Positions 45,775-56,901 of a stretch of DNA of 64,000 bases are shown piece after piece. Numbering within the stretch: the stretch's first letter is position 1; every line of letters begins with the position of its first letter. The notes below the pieces were generated by a model. It was not told the DNA's origin. It saw only the letters and a list, made by a program, of their open reading frames with translations, and searched no databases. This DNA comes from Dryomyza anilis (taxonomy: Eukaryota; Arthropoda; Insecta; Diptera; Dryomyzidae), in NCBI GenBank assembly GCA_951804985.1, contig OX638130.1:83508583-83572582 (forward strand). Direction: 5' to 3'. Both the position numbers and the translations under genes were made by a program.

Positions 45775-46815
45775 GTAATAATAACCAACAATAAACTCGA
45801 AATTTAGGATTTTCATAAAAATAAATTTGGTGACTTTTAGTTCTACAACGACGATATATGTATGTAATATATGTTGCCGAATAATCATTGACAATTTTAA
45901 GTCGACTTTAAAAATAAATTTGACTTTTTTTGACAAATTTTGTATAGAATAAATAGTCAAAAAGCTGATTTTAAAGTCGAATTTAAATTGTCTATGATTA
46001 TGCGTTAATATATATTGCATATATCGTCGTTGTAGAGCTAAAAGTCACCAAATACATTTTTATGAAAATCCTAAATTTCGAGTTTGTTGTTGGTTCCCAG
46101 CCGGCCAAACTATCATAAACGATATCGTAAATGATAGCAAATATTCGTAAATAATGAATAAAATAATCGTATACGAGAATCGTAAATGATTCGAAAACGC
46201 ACACAGTTTCATTCTTAATTTGTCCACCGTAACGAGGTATCATAAACGAACTAAAAAAACTCATATATGATAAATTTTCAATCGTTTATGATCGTAAAAT
46301 ACGATTATATACTCGTTATAAACGATCTTTTTTGTTCGTAAACGAACTCGTTTTTAATATTTTTTACGATTCAATTTTAATCGTAAATGATAATCATTTT
46401 TAACTCTATTACGAGCTTTTTCCTACTTTTTTAACGATACAAAAAAAAAAGTAAATGCATTTAATTTTTATATTAAATTCTCAAATGCATTTACTTACTT
46501 TTTAATTACAGCAAATGATTTAAAATTTTCACCAAAACAATTCATTTAATCCTGTTAAAATATTGAGCATTTATTGCGTTGCGAACAACAATAATAATTT
46601 CGACAATCTTTTTGTACGATATAAATTCTCGAAAAATACGAGCCATCGTTATTTACGAGCAAAATATGATTGTTTTTTTCATTGACATATATCATCGTTT
46701 TTTACGAACAAAATGATCGAAATTTATGATTATTTTGAATCGCTAAACGATCGTAATTTACGATAATCATAAAAATGTGTGTATGTGCCGACTGGGTTAT
46801 TATTTATTATTACAA
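45775..46815. mobile_element. Foldback element (TCGTCGTTGTA arms) split by a MITE
   Basis: Arm 45775-45860 pairs with 46020-46095 and, beyond the inserted MITE, with 46798-46815 (TTTTTGTAATAATAACC against GGTTATT...ATTATTACAAAAAG). A diverged relative lies at 3824-4100. Confidence 0.7.
46096..46797. mobile_element. MITE CCCAGCCGGC...GCCGACTGGG
   Basis: Imperfect TIRs at the ends and many internal CGTAAAT / ATTTACG palindromic words. Comparison of the two foldback arms shows an empty site (GTTGGTTATTATT) and a filled one. A short GGTT/TT overlap prevents fixing the target duplication length. Confidence 0.65.
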
Positions 46816-47330
46816 AAAGTAACCCAGCAAGACAAGCCTTACCGAATCTTCAACACAAAGCCAAACCTTTATTTTCTCACTAACATATACATAATTTAAA
46901 ATACATCCCTGCATTTGCGATGATGGTAATATGATCCGTGTTGTCACTTTAAAATTATTTTTATTGGAAGATTGGGGAATTTGTAGTATATTTTGCAAAA
47001 TAATGGTAGATTTTTATTTTTTTGTAGATACGAAATATATTGTTTTATGTATATATATATTTTTAATAATTTAATGAATTAAAAGACCCGTATTTTCTGT
47101 TAGAACAGTTTAATTGTATTATAAAAAACATAAACAAAATATATATATATTTCTTTAACAGTTAATTGCTTAAAAATAAAAAAAAATTTGGCTAAAACTA
47201 AAAAAAAAAACTTTAAAGTACAACCTATGGTCATGTAAAAAACGCCATCAACAAATTTTAATTTGGGAATATATGTTTGTAACATAACACAGTTATTTAA
47301 TAATAATAATAATAATAGAAGGCTCTCGGC
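46816..47330. other. AT-rich spacer
   Basis: Nothing recognisable; (TAA)n-like run at 47300-47317. Confidence 0.4.
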
Positions 47331-47747
47331 GATGACTTCAAGGTTTTTTTATTCACAAATAACACACAGCAACTATTAACAACATACAGCAACAATGCAT
47401 GCAAATTTGCCTGAAGCAACGGTTGTTCACAAGAAATTAAAAAAAAATCTTCAATAAATTCTATACATGATAATCATGCTTTTTTTTTAATATAAGAAAT
47501 TGAAAGGATATTGTTAGTATTCCAATGATAATTGTTTTAATTACCAGTTGTTAATATAAACACATTTTCATTTATATATAAAATAATGTATCTTTATATT
47601 CAAAAGACTTCGTTGTATGTAAAATAAAAATATCGTAATGTTTAACAATACTATTGTTAACAAGATATCTCTTTGGACGTAAATTAACCAGAAATCTTGT
47701 TATGTTAAAGACATTTTTTTTAATAGTACAAGATTTTTTTTCGGGTG
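47331..47747 (+). mobile_element. 3' part of a GGGTG-ended element (relative of 47873-48835)
   Basis: Shares with 48220-48835 GCAACGGTTGTT, ATATCTCTTTGGACGTAAATT-like sequence and the end AATAGTACAAGATTTTTTTT followed by CGGGTGT. The left end is not resolved. Confidence 0.6.
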
Positions 47748-47872
47748 TTTATCATTAATAAATATAACAATATACCATATATAAATTTACAACATTCAAA
47801 AAATACGATATTGTTTGGTAATCGCACAAATTAATAAATTCATATGGACTATAGTTTTTATTTCATGTAATA

Positions 47873-48835
47873 CACCCAAAAAAATATTGTTGTACTATTA
47901 ACAAGATCTGCTTGGTTAAATTTCTCTTAAAAATATTTGTATTATAAAATATTTCATGTTGTTGCAACAATATTCTTATTAATTGAAACACTTGTAGTCT
48001 TGTTGAATTACAACAGCATTTATAATGCTAAGATATTCATCTTGTTAATAAAAATAGATTTTTAGAAAAATTTTAAGCGTGTGACACTGTCACTTTAAAT
48101 AAAATGTAAAGAGTAAATTAAACATTTAAAGATAAACACAGGTATCTATTAAAAAAAAAAGTCTGTTTCTGCTAATGTATTTTATATTTGCATGTGCATG
48201 GAACATTAAATCAAGCCATTAGCAACAAGGAACACAAAATGCAGTAACATGAATTAAACTTTTCTAGAGGCAACGGCTGTTTCAACCAGAGCTCTCGATT
48301 TTCTACGAGTACTTCGTGTTCTCGGGCACTCGAAAGCCATAAATGGGGGTACCTTTCGATTTCGTACCCTGTCTGCTTGTGCGGTCTTTTTTCACTTTCC
48401 GACATTAAGAAAACGAACGGACAGACATAGAAAAAAGCGGTCAGACGAATATACAAAAGAACTACCCGGGTAGTTCGAACATTTAAAACCCGAGAACTCG
48501 GGCAATCGAGAACTCTGGTTTCATCACAAGAATATTTTTTTCAATTTTTTTCAATAAATTCTAGAAATTAAAATAATTCTTTTTATTCAATGAATTAAAT
48601 TGAAAGGATAGCGTTATTATTACGGCAAGAATTGTTTTTTAAGTGACATGATAATCATGTTAATATAAATACATTTTCATTTATATATAACAGAATATCT
48701 CTTGATATTAAAAAAAAAGTTTTACAATATTATTATTTTTTTATTAACAAGATATCTCTTTGAACGTAAATTAACAAGATGTATTGTTATATTAAATACA
48801 TTTTTTTTTAATAGTACAAGATTTTTTTTTGGGTG
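47873..48835 (+). mobile_element. TIR element CACCCAAAAAAATATTG..., TA target
   Basis: CACCCAAAAAAAT at the left and GATTTTTTTTTGGGTG at the right, TA on both sides. Internal AACAAGAT/ATCTTGTT words in both orientations (TTGTACTATTAACAAGAT against TAATAGTACAAG). Contains a nested 235-bp MITE. Confidence 0.75.
48285..48519. mobile_element. 235-bp MITE ACCAGAGCTCTCG...CGAGAACTCTGGT, TTCA duplication
   Basis: TIRs ACCAGAGCTCTCGATT / ACCAGAGTTCTCGATT, flanked by TTCA on both sides. The related copy at 47415 reads straight through (CGGTTGTTCACAAG), giving an empty site. GC-richer than its host. Confidence 0.8.
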
Positions 48836-49337
48836 TAGGGAAGTATTGCATTGGAAATTTCATAGTACACAAAATTCATAAATAAATGAAAAATCCTTAA
48901 AAACGGATATCATTGATATTAATGATGCTTATCTTAAAATTCAAATTATTAAGAAAAGTCGGCTTTAAATCGCGTGTGTTTTTTACATAGTGCGTGTGAC
49001 TGTACTTTTGGCGCGAAATTCCCGCGCATTTTTACGTCGCTGTGTTGTTGTTTGTTTGGTTGTTTGCGTGGTTGTTGTTGCACATAATTTATGCGATCGC
49101 TGAAAGTATGTGCTACAAGAAGCACACTCACAGGCACAAAAGCCAAAAACAACCGCAGTTCGTACAATTTTTATACAATGAAAAATTCGAATTGTTCTTC
49201 TCGTATCCTGAGAATTTTTTGCTCCATACACCATTACAGGTTTCGAGATTAACGATACGGTTTAAATAAATTTGTCTCAAAATTTATGTACATAACTTGT
49301 CTAATTGCGGCGTACTTTTGAAACCAAAATGTAAATG
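48836..49337. other. Spacer with a short unrepeated block
   Basis: 48960-49270 is somewhat GC-richer and unrepeated, with overlapping short frames on both strands but no recognisable product. The rest is AT-rich. Confidence 0.35.
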
Positions 49338-49480
49338 AAGGATTGAAACCAATATCCATTTAAAACCGTTTCTTTTTTAAAACCGAAACCGTTGTAGGGA
49401 AATCAGAAATAAACCGATATCCAAAACAGATATACGGTTCCGGTTTTATAACGGTTTTTAAAAGTATAAAAACCAGCAAA
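49338..49480 (-). mobile_element. hAT-type CGGTTT MITE fragment (copy 4)
   Basis: Starts AAGGATTGAAACC and continues with ACCGAAACCG words to TATAACGGTTTTTAAAAG, then stops matching. Confidence 0.7.
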
Positions 49481-49828
49481 GGAATTTTTTTATGTCATGT
49501 TCTTACTGAGTCTCAAATGCGTAATTCAAAGCATTTGAGTAATTTCACTTCAAATGCGTCCTAAAATTAACAAATATTTTTGTAGACACGATAAATTCAC
49601 CACGCATAAGTAATGCTTCTGTAGAGTCATATTTTAAAAATTTAAAATTATACTTTATCGAAAAATATAAATTCGATCCGGTTCATTCAAATCACACAGC
49701 AACTGGTACAGCCAATATATGTGAAATAAATAAAAAATAATACAAAAAACATTTAGAAAGTCTTCCAAAAAGAAATAATAAAAGAAAAATTTCAACAAAA
49801 GTAAATCTGTTCCAAAAAAAAATTAAAT

Positions 49829-50578
49829 GTGATCCAAATTTTTTTAAACAATACATATGTAGCTCAGCAGGAACAGTACAAGAGAAATGAAAAATTTCCC
49901 AGGAACATATTTTTGGAAAAAACTTTTACAAAATTTAATAATTCGTCCTTGTCTACACAGCCTGCGACAACCCCCACCCTAGTTACGGAAAAGAATATTT
50001 CAGGAAAACAATCATTGTGTCTTAAACCTCAAAATGAAACTGATGTAGGCAATGTTGAATATTTATATACGTTAATCTGAATAAATCAGATGATCAGCTT
50101 TTCAGCTTTTAATACCTGAAGTTAAAACTGAGCAAATAATTGATGTAGATAATGTTAAATTGTTACCACAAAATTGTAACTATTACAACATAAATCTAAT
50201 GAAACTTTATTCAGATACACATGGTTCAGAACTGATAAGAAAATATGTGTATGTACTCACTACAGATGATACCGATTCTTTAAATCCAAAAAAAGAGCTA
50301 ACTAATTTTGTTTTAGATGCTGGATTAACGGTTGTTATTAAAGAATCGAAAGTTAAAGGCATTTCGCTTGTCAGTTGTACAAGCAATAATGAACTCTTTG
50401 GAAAACATATTCCGATCCAAACAGGTAAAACTGGAATCTGATTTCAGAGCGGCATGATTTCCAGGATGACTATGTCAGTTGTGGTGTTTATGCTGTCAAC
50501 TATGGTGAAAATTATATTTTAGGAAATCCTCAAAATAATATAAATCCTGTTAAGTATCGAGAGAGGATTCGAACATAA
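49829..50578 (+). pseudogene. Decayed ORF ending in a Ulp1 (C48)-like protease motif
   Basis: Three open segments in two frames follow one another: 49829-50080, about 50094-50441, and 50435-50578. The junctions look like frameshifts because the broken ends give coherent polar protein when read across. The last segment contains FQDDYVSCGVYAVNYGENY and ends with a YRERIR motif. This is the order seen at the C-terminus of Ulp1/SENP-type cysteine proteases (Gln region, CGV nucleophile, then (F/Y)R.R(I/M)). The catalytic His and Asp cannot be placed with confidence. It probably comes from a transposable element; the parent is unknown. No intact start or long single frame remains. Confidence 0.45.
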
Positions 50579-52782
50579 TTATTTTCCAACATAATTATTT
50601 AATAGAAAAAGTCAGCATTCATTGCTCTTTCTTTTGGAAAGATGAAAGTGATGTTGATGGGGTTCAATGCGTTTCCTCAAAAAATATGTTTAATTTACTT
50701 ATGATTAAATCATTTAAACATATCACAAATATAATAATCCAGCCACCATTACCATTTTAAGTCAGTAAGTTTAAGTTTCTCTAATTGTATTTTTTGTTCA
50801 TGAAATTGGTAAGTAGCATTTTGTATTGTATTTCAGGTATGTGAAATTACAAATTGTATACTCAAAAATAAAATAATATTTTTTTTATTCAATTTTTAGA
50901 AATCCAAGGCATACAGTAGCATAAAATATATATGAAAGATGCATCACTTGAACAATTGAACTTATCCGCGTCATGCAACACTTGCACGAATAAACGCGGA
51001 TAAGCTTCTTCTGTCGAATAAAAAGCAAAATGGTCTTATTCTGCGACATATGAAGCTAATTATTATCATCTAGAGCCGCTGCCATCAATTCATAATTATC
51101 GGGTCTTCACATCATCCAATACTGACTCCACTGCTGCTTTTATGTTTCCAGACATCGTCCGACAGCGGAGGCCGACCATGAACACTGCCGCAATTACATG
51201 TGTTGTGTACTTGGTCTTTTTATCAAAATCATCCGACTAAAAAGCAGTTTAGATGAATTTTTTAGACGCATCCACTGTATGTGACACCAGTCCGTTAAAT
51301 TGCATAACTTATTTTCCGCAGATGCCGAAATAAATTTTCCACGGGAAAAATATGTACCTTTTTCGTCAATTTGTACTTTTCTGCATAAAAGTTCGTTTTG
51401 ATGTCAAATAGTACGTTTTTATTTTTTTATGAGACTTTGTTATTGTTTTCAAAAGTACCCAGTGTATTCTCAGCACCGCGCGGAAGTTTTCCGAATTGTG
51501 GAATACAACCATGTCATGTCACTTCAAATTATTTCCTTTTCAACTTCTATTCATATGTTTGTTTTGTTTTCGTTCAGTTCAAAAGGGAACAACAAAATAA
51601 TTAAATTGCCGTCAACAAAAATTATATTAAAAAGAAAATTTTAACGGGACGCACGATTTGCATCATGATTTATATGATGAGTTAAATACAATTATCCTGA
51701 TCTGAGCAGCGACTAGTACGATTTTCAAAGTATTTACGGTCATGCACGATGCCCATGACGTGAGTCTAATACAAATATGCATTAGTAATATATCGAGGAA
51801 CATCTTTATTATCCTACTGCTGTTCACCCAATGCGAGGCCGCGGGGCGAGGCTTAGTTGTCACAAATTTGAATTAAAAATTCGAAATCAAGATATAAGTT
51901 ACAATTTCATCCAATGGTCGTACTGGAAAAATAAATTCAAATGATATCGAGCAATTCAAATGCCGATGTCTTACATTTATCTCTTTTCATTAATTTCGAT
52001 GAATTTGAGCCTAATAATGTCCTAGGGTCACACGCAGAATCGCAAAAAATTGGTGGTGTCTACATAAAATGCCTTGTATTCTTCAATACCTACAATCCAA
52101 GCATTCTCATATATTTGTAGCAATGCTATTATTTGCGGAAGATAGAAAAAATTCTGAAACACTTACGTATTTAAAGCCTTCATAAAACGCCTTGCAAAGG
52201 ACAGGTATTGATGTAAAAACCCACATTAATTATGACGGGAGAAATATAAAAAATAATAATAATTCCGGGGGGACAACTTTGGGCTTAATACCATTCTTGG
52301 TTTTTCTGAAGGTTTCTCTAATAACTATAATTGTCGTATATGTAAACAACATCGAAATATAATGAAATTTCAAACAACGAACATATTAAAATGTTAAGAT
52401 ATGTGAAAATTACAATATAAACATGTCAATAAATTACTTAAATGTAACTGGCGTTAATGTTAATGAAAGTTCGGTTTGGAATTGTTACATATATCATAAT
52501 TTATTGTTTACATATAGTTCCCTATAGCGAATTCGCACACGGCAAAAAATACGATATTTCATTAATATGCGTAAAACATTTTATATGCATATTGGAAAAC
52601 ATTTGTAAAATGGAAATCAGAAACACTTGAGTTATATTTTCAGCTACAAGATCTGTTCGTTCTAATGAAAAATTCACTATTTTTGTATTATGAAATTTAA
52701 TTTAAAAAATTGTAATGGGTGTTTTGATGGATGCCAGCGTTAATTTTTAGTGGAATTACATCATAAATTAATGTGTTTAAAC
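50579..52782. other. Unassigned region
   Basis: Contains an inverted repeat at 50961-51004 (CTTATCCGCGT / ACGCGGATAAG). Short frames of 60-71 codons near 51400-51860 have no coding character. 51050-51260 is slightly GC-richer. Nothing else recognised. Confidence 0.4.
50961..51004. repeat. Hairpin with 11-bp GC-containing stem
   Basis: CTTATCCGCGT and ACGCGGATAAG are perfect inverse copies separated by 22 bases. Confidence 0.85.
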
Positions 52783-53205
52783 CAAGGATTGAAACCGTAA
52801 CCGAAACCGATATTCGTTTAAAACCGTTTCATGTTTAAAACCGAAACCGTTATACGAAAATCAGAAATAAACCGATATCCAAAACCGAAAACGGTTTTTA
52901 AAAAAGCATAAAAAGAAACAGGAAAACATATTTTATTTTATATAGAAGATCTTAAGTACAAGGCATGTTTAAATTTCATTTAATAAAATTTTGAGTTCCC
53001 AAAATAACATTTTTTTCTTGTACATAAATTCACATGTTGTCTTTTGAAAAACATTGTTTCCAAATAACAGTCTTTGGTCTAAAATTTGTTTTTTTTTTTC
53101 ATTAATTTGTGTAGCGGTAAATCGAATTAACAACTAAACACCAGCAACTTCAAGCACAATTTTTTTGTTAAAAAATGATTGAATTTTGAATATATTGTTT
53201 TTTTA
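52783..53205 (-). mobile_element. hAT-type CGGTTT MITE (copy 5), cut by a Helitron
   Basis: CAAGGATTGAAACCGTAACC start, then sequence of copies 1 and 2 in reverse order (AGAAGATCTTAAGTACAAGG, GTAGCGGTAAATCGAATTAA), up to the Helitron start at 53206. The continuation after 54462 is too diverged to be sure of. Confidence 0.75.
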
Positions 53206-53246
53206 TCTATATATATAAAACTCTTGGTCCGTCTGTCAGTCTGTCG

Positions 53247-53284
<38 letters not shown>

Positions 53285-54462
53285 TACAGCATCACGTCTA
53301 AACCGCTGAACCGATTTAACTCAAATTTTGCACCAGGATACTATGGAGTCCGGAGGGTGTCATAGGCTATATATGGGCGGGATCGGACAAAGGGGCGTGG
53401 TACCTCCTATACAACCTAAACTTTCAAAACGACATAACTCAGCACATACACAATCTAAAAAGATGAAACCAAAAACTAAAATCCACCACACTAAAACTTA
53501 CCACACTAAGCTCACCACACTAAAACTCACCACAATAAAACTCACCACGCTAAAACTCACCACACTAAAAATTCACCATACTAAAACTCACCACACCAAA
53601 ACTCACCACACTAAAACTCACCACACCAAAATTCACCACACTAAAACTCACCACGCTAAAACTCACCACACTAAAAATTCACCATACTAAAACTCACCAC
53701 ACCAAAACTCACCACACTAAACCTCACCACACCAAAATTCAACACACTAAAACTCAACACAATAAAACTCAACACAATAAAGCTCACCACACTAAAACTC
53801 ACCACACTAAAAATTCACCACACTAAAACTCACCACACTAAAACTCACCATACTAAAAACTCACCACACCGAAACTTACCACACTAAAACACACCACACT
53901 AAAACTCACCGCAGTAAAACTCACCACAATAAAACTCACCACACTAAAACTCACTACACTAAAAATTCACCACACTAAAACTCACCACACTAAAACTCAC
54001 CACACCAAAACTCACCACACTAAAACACACCACACTAAAACTCACCACACTAAAAATTCACTAAACTAAAAATTCAACACACTAAAACTCACCACATTAA
54101 AACTAACTACACTAAAACTTTTACTGGGAAAAACTCTACGGGGAAGAATTCTACCGAGAAGAGTTCTATCGAGAAGAATTCTACGGTAAAGCGTTCTATG
54201 GGGAAGAATTTTACGGCGAAGATTTCTACTAGGAAGAATTCTACGGCGAAATATTCTACTGTCTGAATTGTCTTTGAAAAAAGTTGTTTTGGCGGAGAAT
54301 TATTATTTGGTTACTACATTTATAAAACCAATAAAAACTTCCACAGCGAAGCACGGGCCCCTGATATAAAAAATAATAATAATGTTTTTTTATATTAATA
54401 AAATCGCTTTATATCTATGAATTCACAAAATTTTGGCACGAGTCGTGCACGGGTCAAGCTAG
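53206..54462 (+). mobile_element. Complete non-autonomous Helitron (copy C)
   Basis: 5' end TCTATATATATAAAAC directly after A; 3' end hairpin GCACG-AGT-CGTGC (54436-54448), ten bases, CTAG (54459-54462) before T, so inserted between A and T with no target duplication, as Helitrons do. Contains (GTCT)n at 53235-53280, a conserved block with CTGAACCGATTTAACTC, then minisatellites 53478-54115 and 54118-54262. No Rep/helicase. Confidence 0.9.
53478..54262 (+). repeat. Minisatellites inside Helitron copy C
   Basis: More than 40 AAAACTCACCACACT-type units, including clusters with an extra A (AAAAATTCACCACACT), then about nine ACGGGGAAGAATTCT-type units. The frame open through them (53328-53690) is a by-product. 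Confidence 0.93.
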
Positions 54463-55190
54463 TGTTTTAATAAATCTAATTTAAATAACAAAAATGTTTA
54501 AAGTTGTTTTTTATTATATTTAAAAATAACTGAAATGTGTATAAATAGATAAATCCTAATTTTTTTGTTAATTTATATGTTATGCACATTTCTTAACCCA
54601 AATACTTTTAACATATTTTTTTATAATTTTGAGTTACGTTTTTTTGAGTAACTAATTCGGATGCAAGAATCCGCAAAATGTCCGTTATTTTTTATTGGGT
54701 GTGAAAATATGCCAGAACGATGTGTTCAAATACGTTCAAAACCGAGAAAACACACAAAAATATAATACGCAGTTTTTTAAAAACCCAGATAAATTAAAAA
54801 TAATAGAGGTCTAAATCTATCATATGCACTACAATTTATTGTTTTTCGTTAATTCTAATTTTTCTACTTCTTCAATTTATACATTTTTACGTTCACGTTT
54901 TCATCTTTTTTTTTTCAAGTTCACGTGTCACTTTGAGAAATTACCATTTAAAAATGAGACTTGATTTTTTTACACACATAACTATTATAGTTACGAATAA
55001 AAATTATTTAAGTTTTGAGTTTGTTAGTGCTTTGCTTTTTCCGTTACATGTGTTTTTGTAACACCATCACAAATGTGACTATAAGGTCACACTAGGACGA
55101 TTCGGGTTAAGGTTATTCTTAGAACCGAGCCCTGACAAATTTCAAAAATGTTGTAGGTTTATTAAAAAAAAAAAATGAAATTAACAAAAA
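54463..55190. other. AT-rich spacer
   Basis: Nothing recognisable seen. Confidence 0.45.
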
Positions 55191-55400
55191 TAGATAACAC
55201 TGTGCGGCACTAAAATGTAACCAGTAGAATAAGTCAGAAAACTATCATAATGTCTTTGAGGAAAATATTCGTCTTTAAAATTGAGCTAGGGTCTCTAAAC
55301 AACAAAATAAAATTCTCCAACACGTACTATATCTGAAATAGAAGCCTACTTATAACGTATATTAGTTCTAACTGCAATTTTGAATAAAGTCGTAGAAATA
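55190..55400 (-). repeat. Fragment of the interior of the 27247-29128 foldback
   Basis: Reverse complement of about 28105-28320: GAGCTAGGGTCTCTAAACAAC, ATTCTCCAACACGTACTAT and GAAATAGAAGCCTACT all recur inverted there. Ends just before the DD41D element. Confidence 0.7.
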
Positions 55401-55405
55401 TATTA

Positions 55406-56221
55406 AAGGGTTTTTCAATAAGAGCGCTACAAAAGAGCGCTACAAAAACGCTTTTGGATATCAATGAAATTCTTTATTCCTGTAAAAGTACGTTCGATGC
55501 CATTACGTATGGAATCGATTTCTTTTGCATGGCCACCACGGGCACGCTTGCAGAAGTCCAGACGTTGAATCCAATTTTCGACGGTTTTCAAGCATAAATC
55601 GGCCGATACTGCTGCAATTTCACGTTCGATATTCGTACGAAGTTCATCAATCGTCGCTGGCTTGTTGGCATAGACCATATACTTGACGTAGCCCCACAGG
55701 AAATAGTCTAACGGCGTCAAATCGCACGACCGAGGCGGCCAATCGACTGGACCATTTCGTGAGATAACACGTTCTCCAAACTTGGTTTCCAATAAATTGA
55801 TTGTGGCATTCGCTGTGTGGCTTGAGGCGCCGTCCTGGTGGAACCACATGTCCTCCAAGTCCATATCATCCAATTGGGACCAAAAATATTCGGTTATCAT
55901 TGAAAGGTAGCGATTCCCATTCACAGTAACGTGCCGGTCTTGATCATCACGAAAGAAGTACGGCCCAATGACGCCGCCGACCCATAAACCGCACCAAACC
56001 GTAATTTTTCCGGGATGCAATGATGACTCATGGAGTACGTGTGGATAACTGTCTGACCAATAACGCATATTTTGTTTATTGACGAAGCCATTCAGCCAGA
56101 AATGAGCCTCATCTCTGAAGATGATTTTTCCATGAAAATCCGAATCATTTTCAAGTTGTTGCTCAGCCCAATTCACGTCCCTGTCGCTCTACTTTTGTAG
56201 CGTACCATTTGAAAAACCCTT
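55406..56221 (-). mobile_element. DD41D mariner (rosa-type) element, 5'-deleted
   Basis: 816 bp between TA dinucleotides with ends AAGGGTTTTTCAA in inverse orientation. Transposase C-terminal two-thirds is open on the - strand, but the N-terminal helix-turn-helix region is deleted. The termini match those of MITEs at 28716-29070 and 20791-20895, making this family the likely source of their transposition activity. Confidence 0.88.
55427..56176 (-). pseudogene. DD41D mariner transposase, N-terminally truncated
   Basis: 249 codons remain. The catalytic residues are all visible: D22 in IIFRDEAHF, D115 in MWFHQDGASSH, and D157 in CDLTPLDYFLWG, with 41 residues between the second and third. WPPRSCDLTPLDYFLWGYVK is the hallmark of this insect group. 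Full-length relatives are about 340-350 residues, so roughly 90-100 are missing, including the DNA-binding domain. The frame starts directly against the right terminal repeat, showing an internal deletion. The uninterrupted frame suggests fairly recent activity, but the protein cannot bind its ends. Assignment to rosa rests on spacing and motifs remembered from the literature. Confidence 0.88.
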
Positions 56222-56264
56222 TATTACAATAATTTTAGTACAGTGAAAATCCCTACTACTTTTA

Positions 56265-56770
56265 AAATTGAAGAGCTAGATAAACTTAGATTATTAATAT
56301 ACCTACGCTGTATGTGCGAAAAAATTAGCGAGATCGGTCCATTGTGACCTATGATCCGACCACTTATGTTCAAATACCTCATATAAAATGTACATATAAA
56401 GATCAATTTTTATTTATACGTGCTTAGGTAAACTTTTTTGGTCAAATATATATTGATGTCATGCTCAAATACATGATAATAATGTTTTCCGGCGAAAAGA
56501 CTTGTGGTTCACAAAAAAAAAATCGAAATTCGGTACACCTACCCATTTGTAAATATGGGTATCAAATGAATGGGAATTCTTCAGCGATTGAATGTTTGTA
56601 GTTATTTTCAGGATTCGTATACCCTGGTGACCTATATATCACTTTGAATGGTAACCACACATATGTGTAGGGTATTTATAGTCGGCTTAGACCGACTATA
56701 ATTTTGATAATCCTAACTATCATAATTACACCTACTTTAAAATTTCCCATGTGATCTAACCTTCCCAACT
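56265..56770 (+). mobile_element. mini-me-like repeat (copy 5, 5'-truncated)
   Basis: Matches 11095-11584 (CCGACCACTTATGTTCAAAT, CGAAATTCGGTACACCT, ACCACACATATGTGTAGGG) and ends CTTCCCAACTG. It lacks the CGGTTT MITE found in copy 1 (single ATCCTAAC near 56709). Its 5' part, with TATACCC and (GTCY)n, is gone. Confidence 0.68.
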
Positions 56771-56901
56771 GTTTCATATTCCAACCAATGATAATAATGA
56801 AAATATCTTTTCTGCATAAGACACGGAGAAACTTGCGCTATAATACACAAATTTTATTTCACGTGAAAAAAAATAGTTTGCGAGATATAGGAAAAAGAAA
56901 A
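56771..56901. other. Short junction between mini-me-like repeat and satellite
   Basis: AT-rich, no feature seen. Confidence 0.4.
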
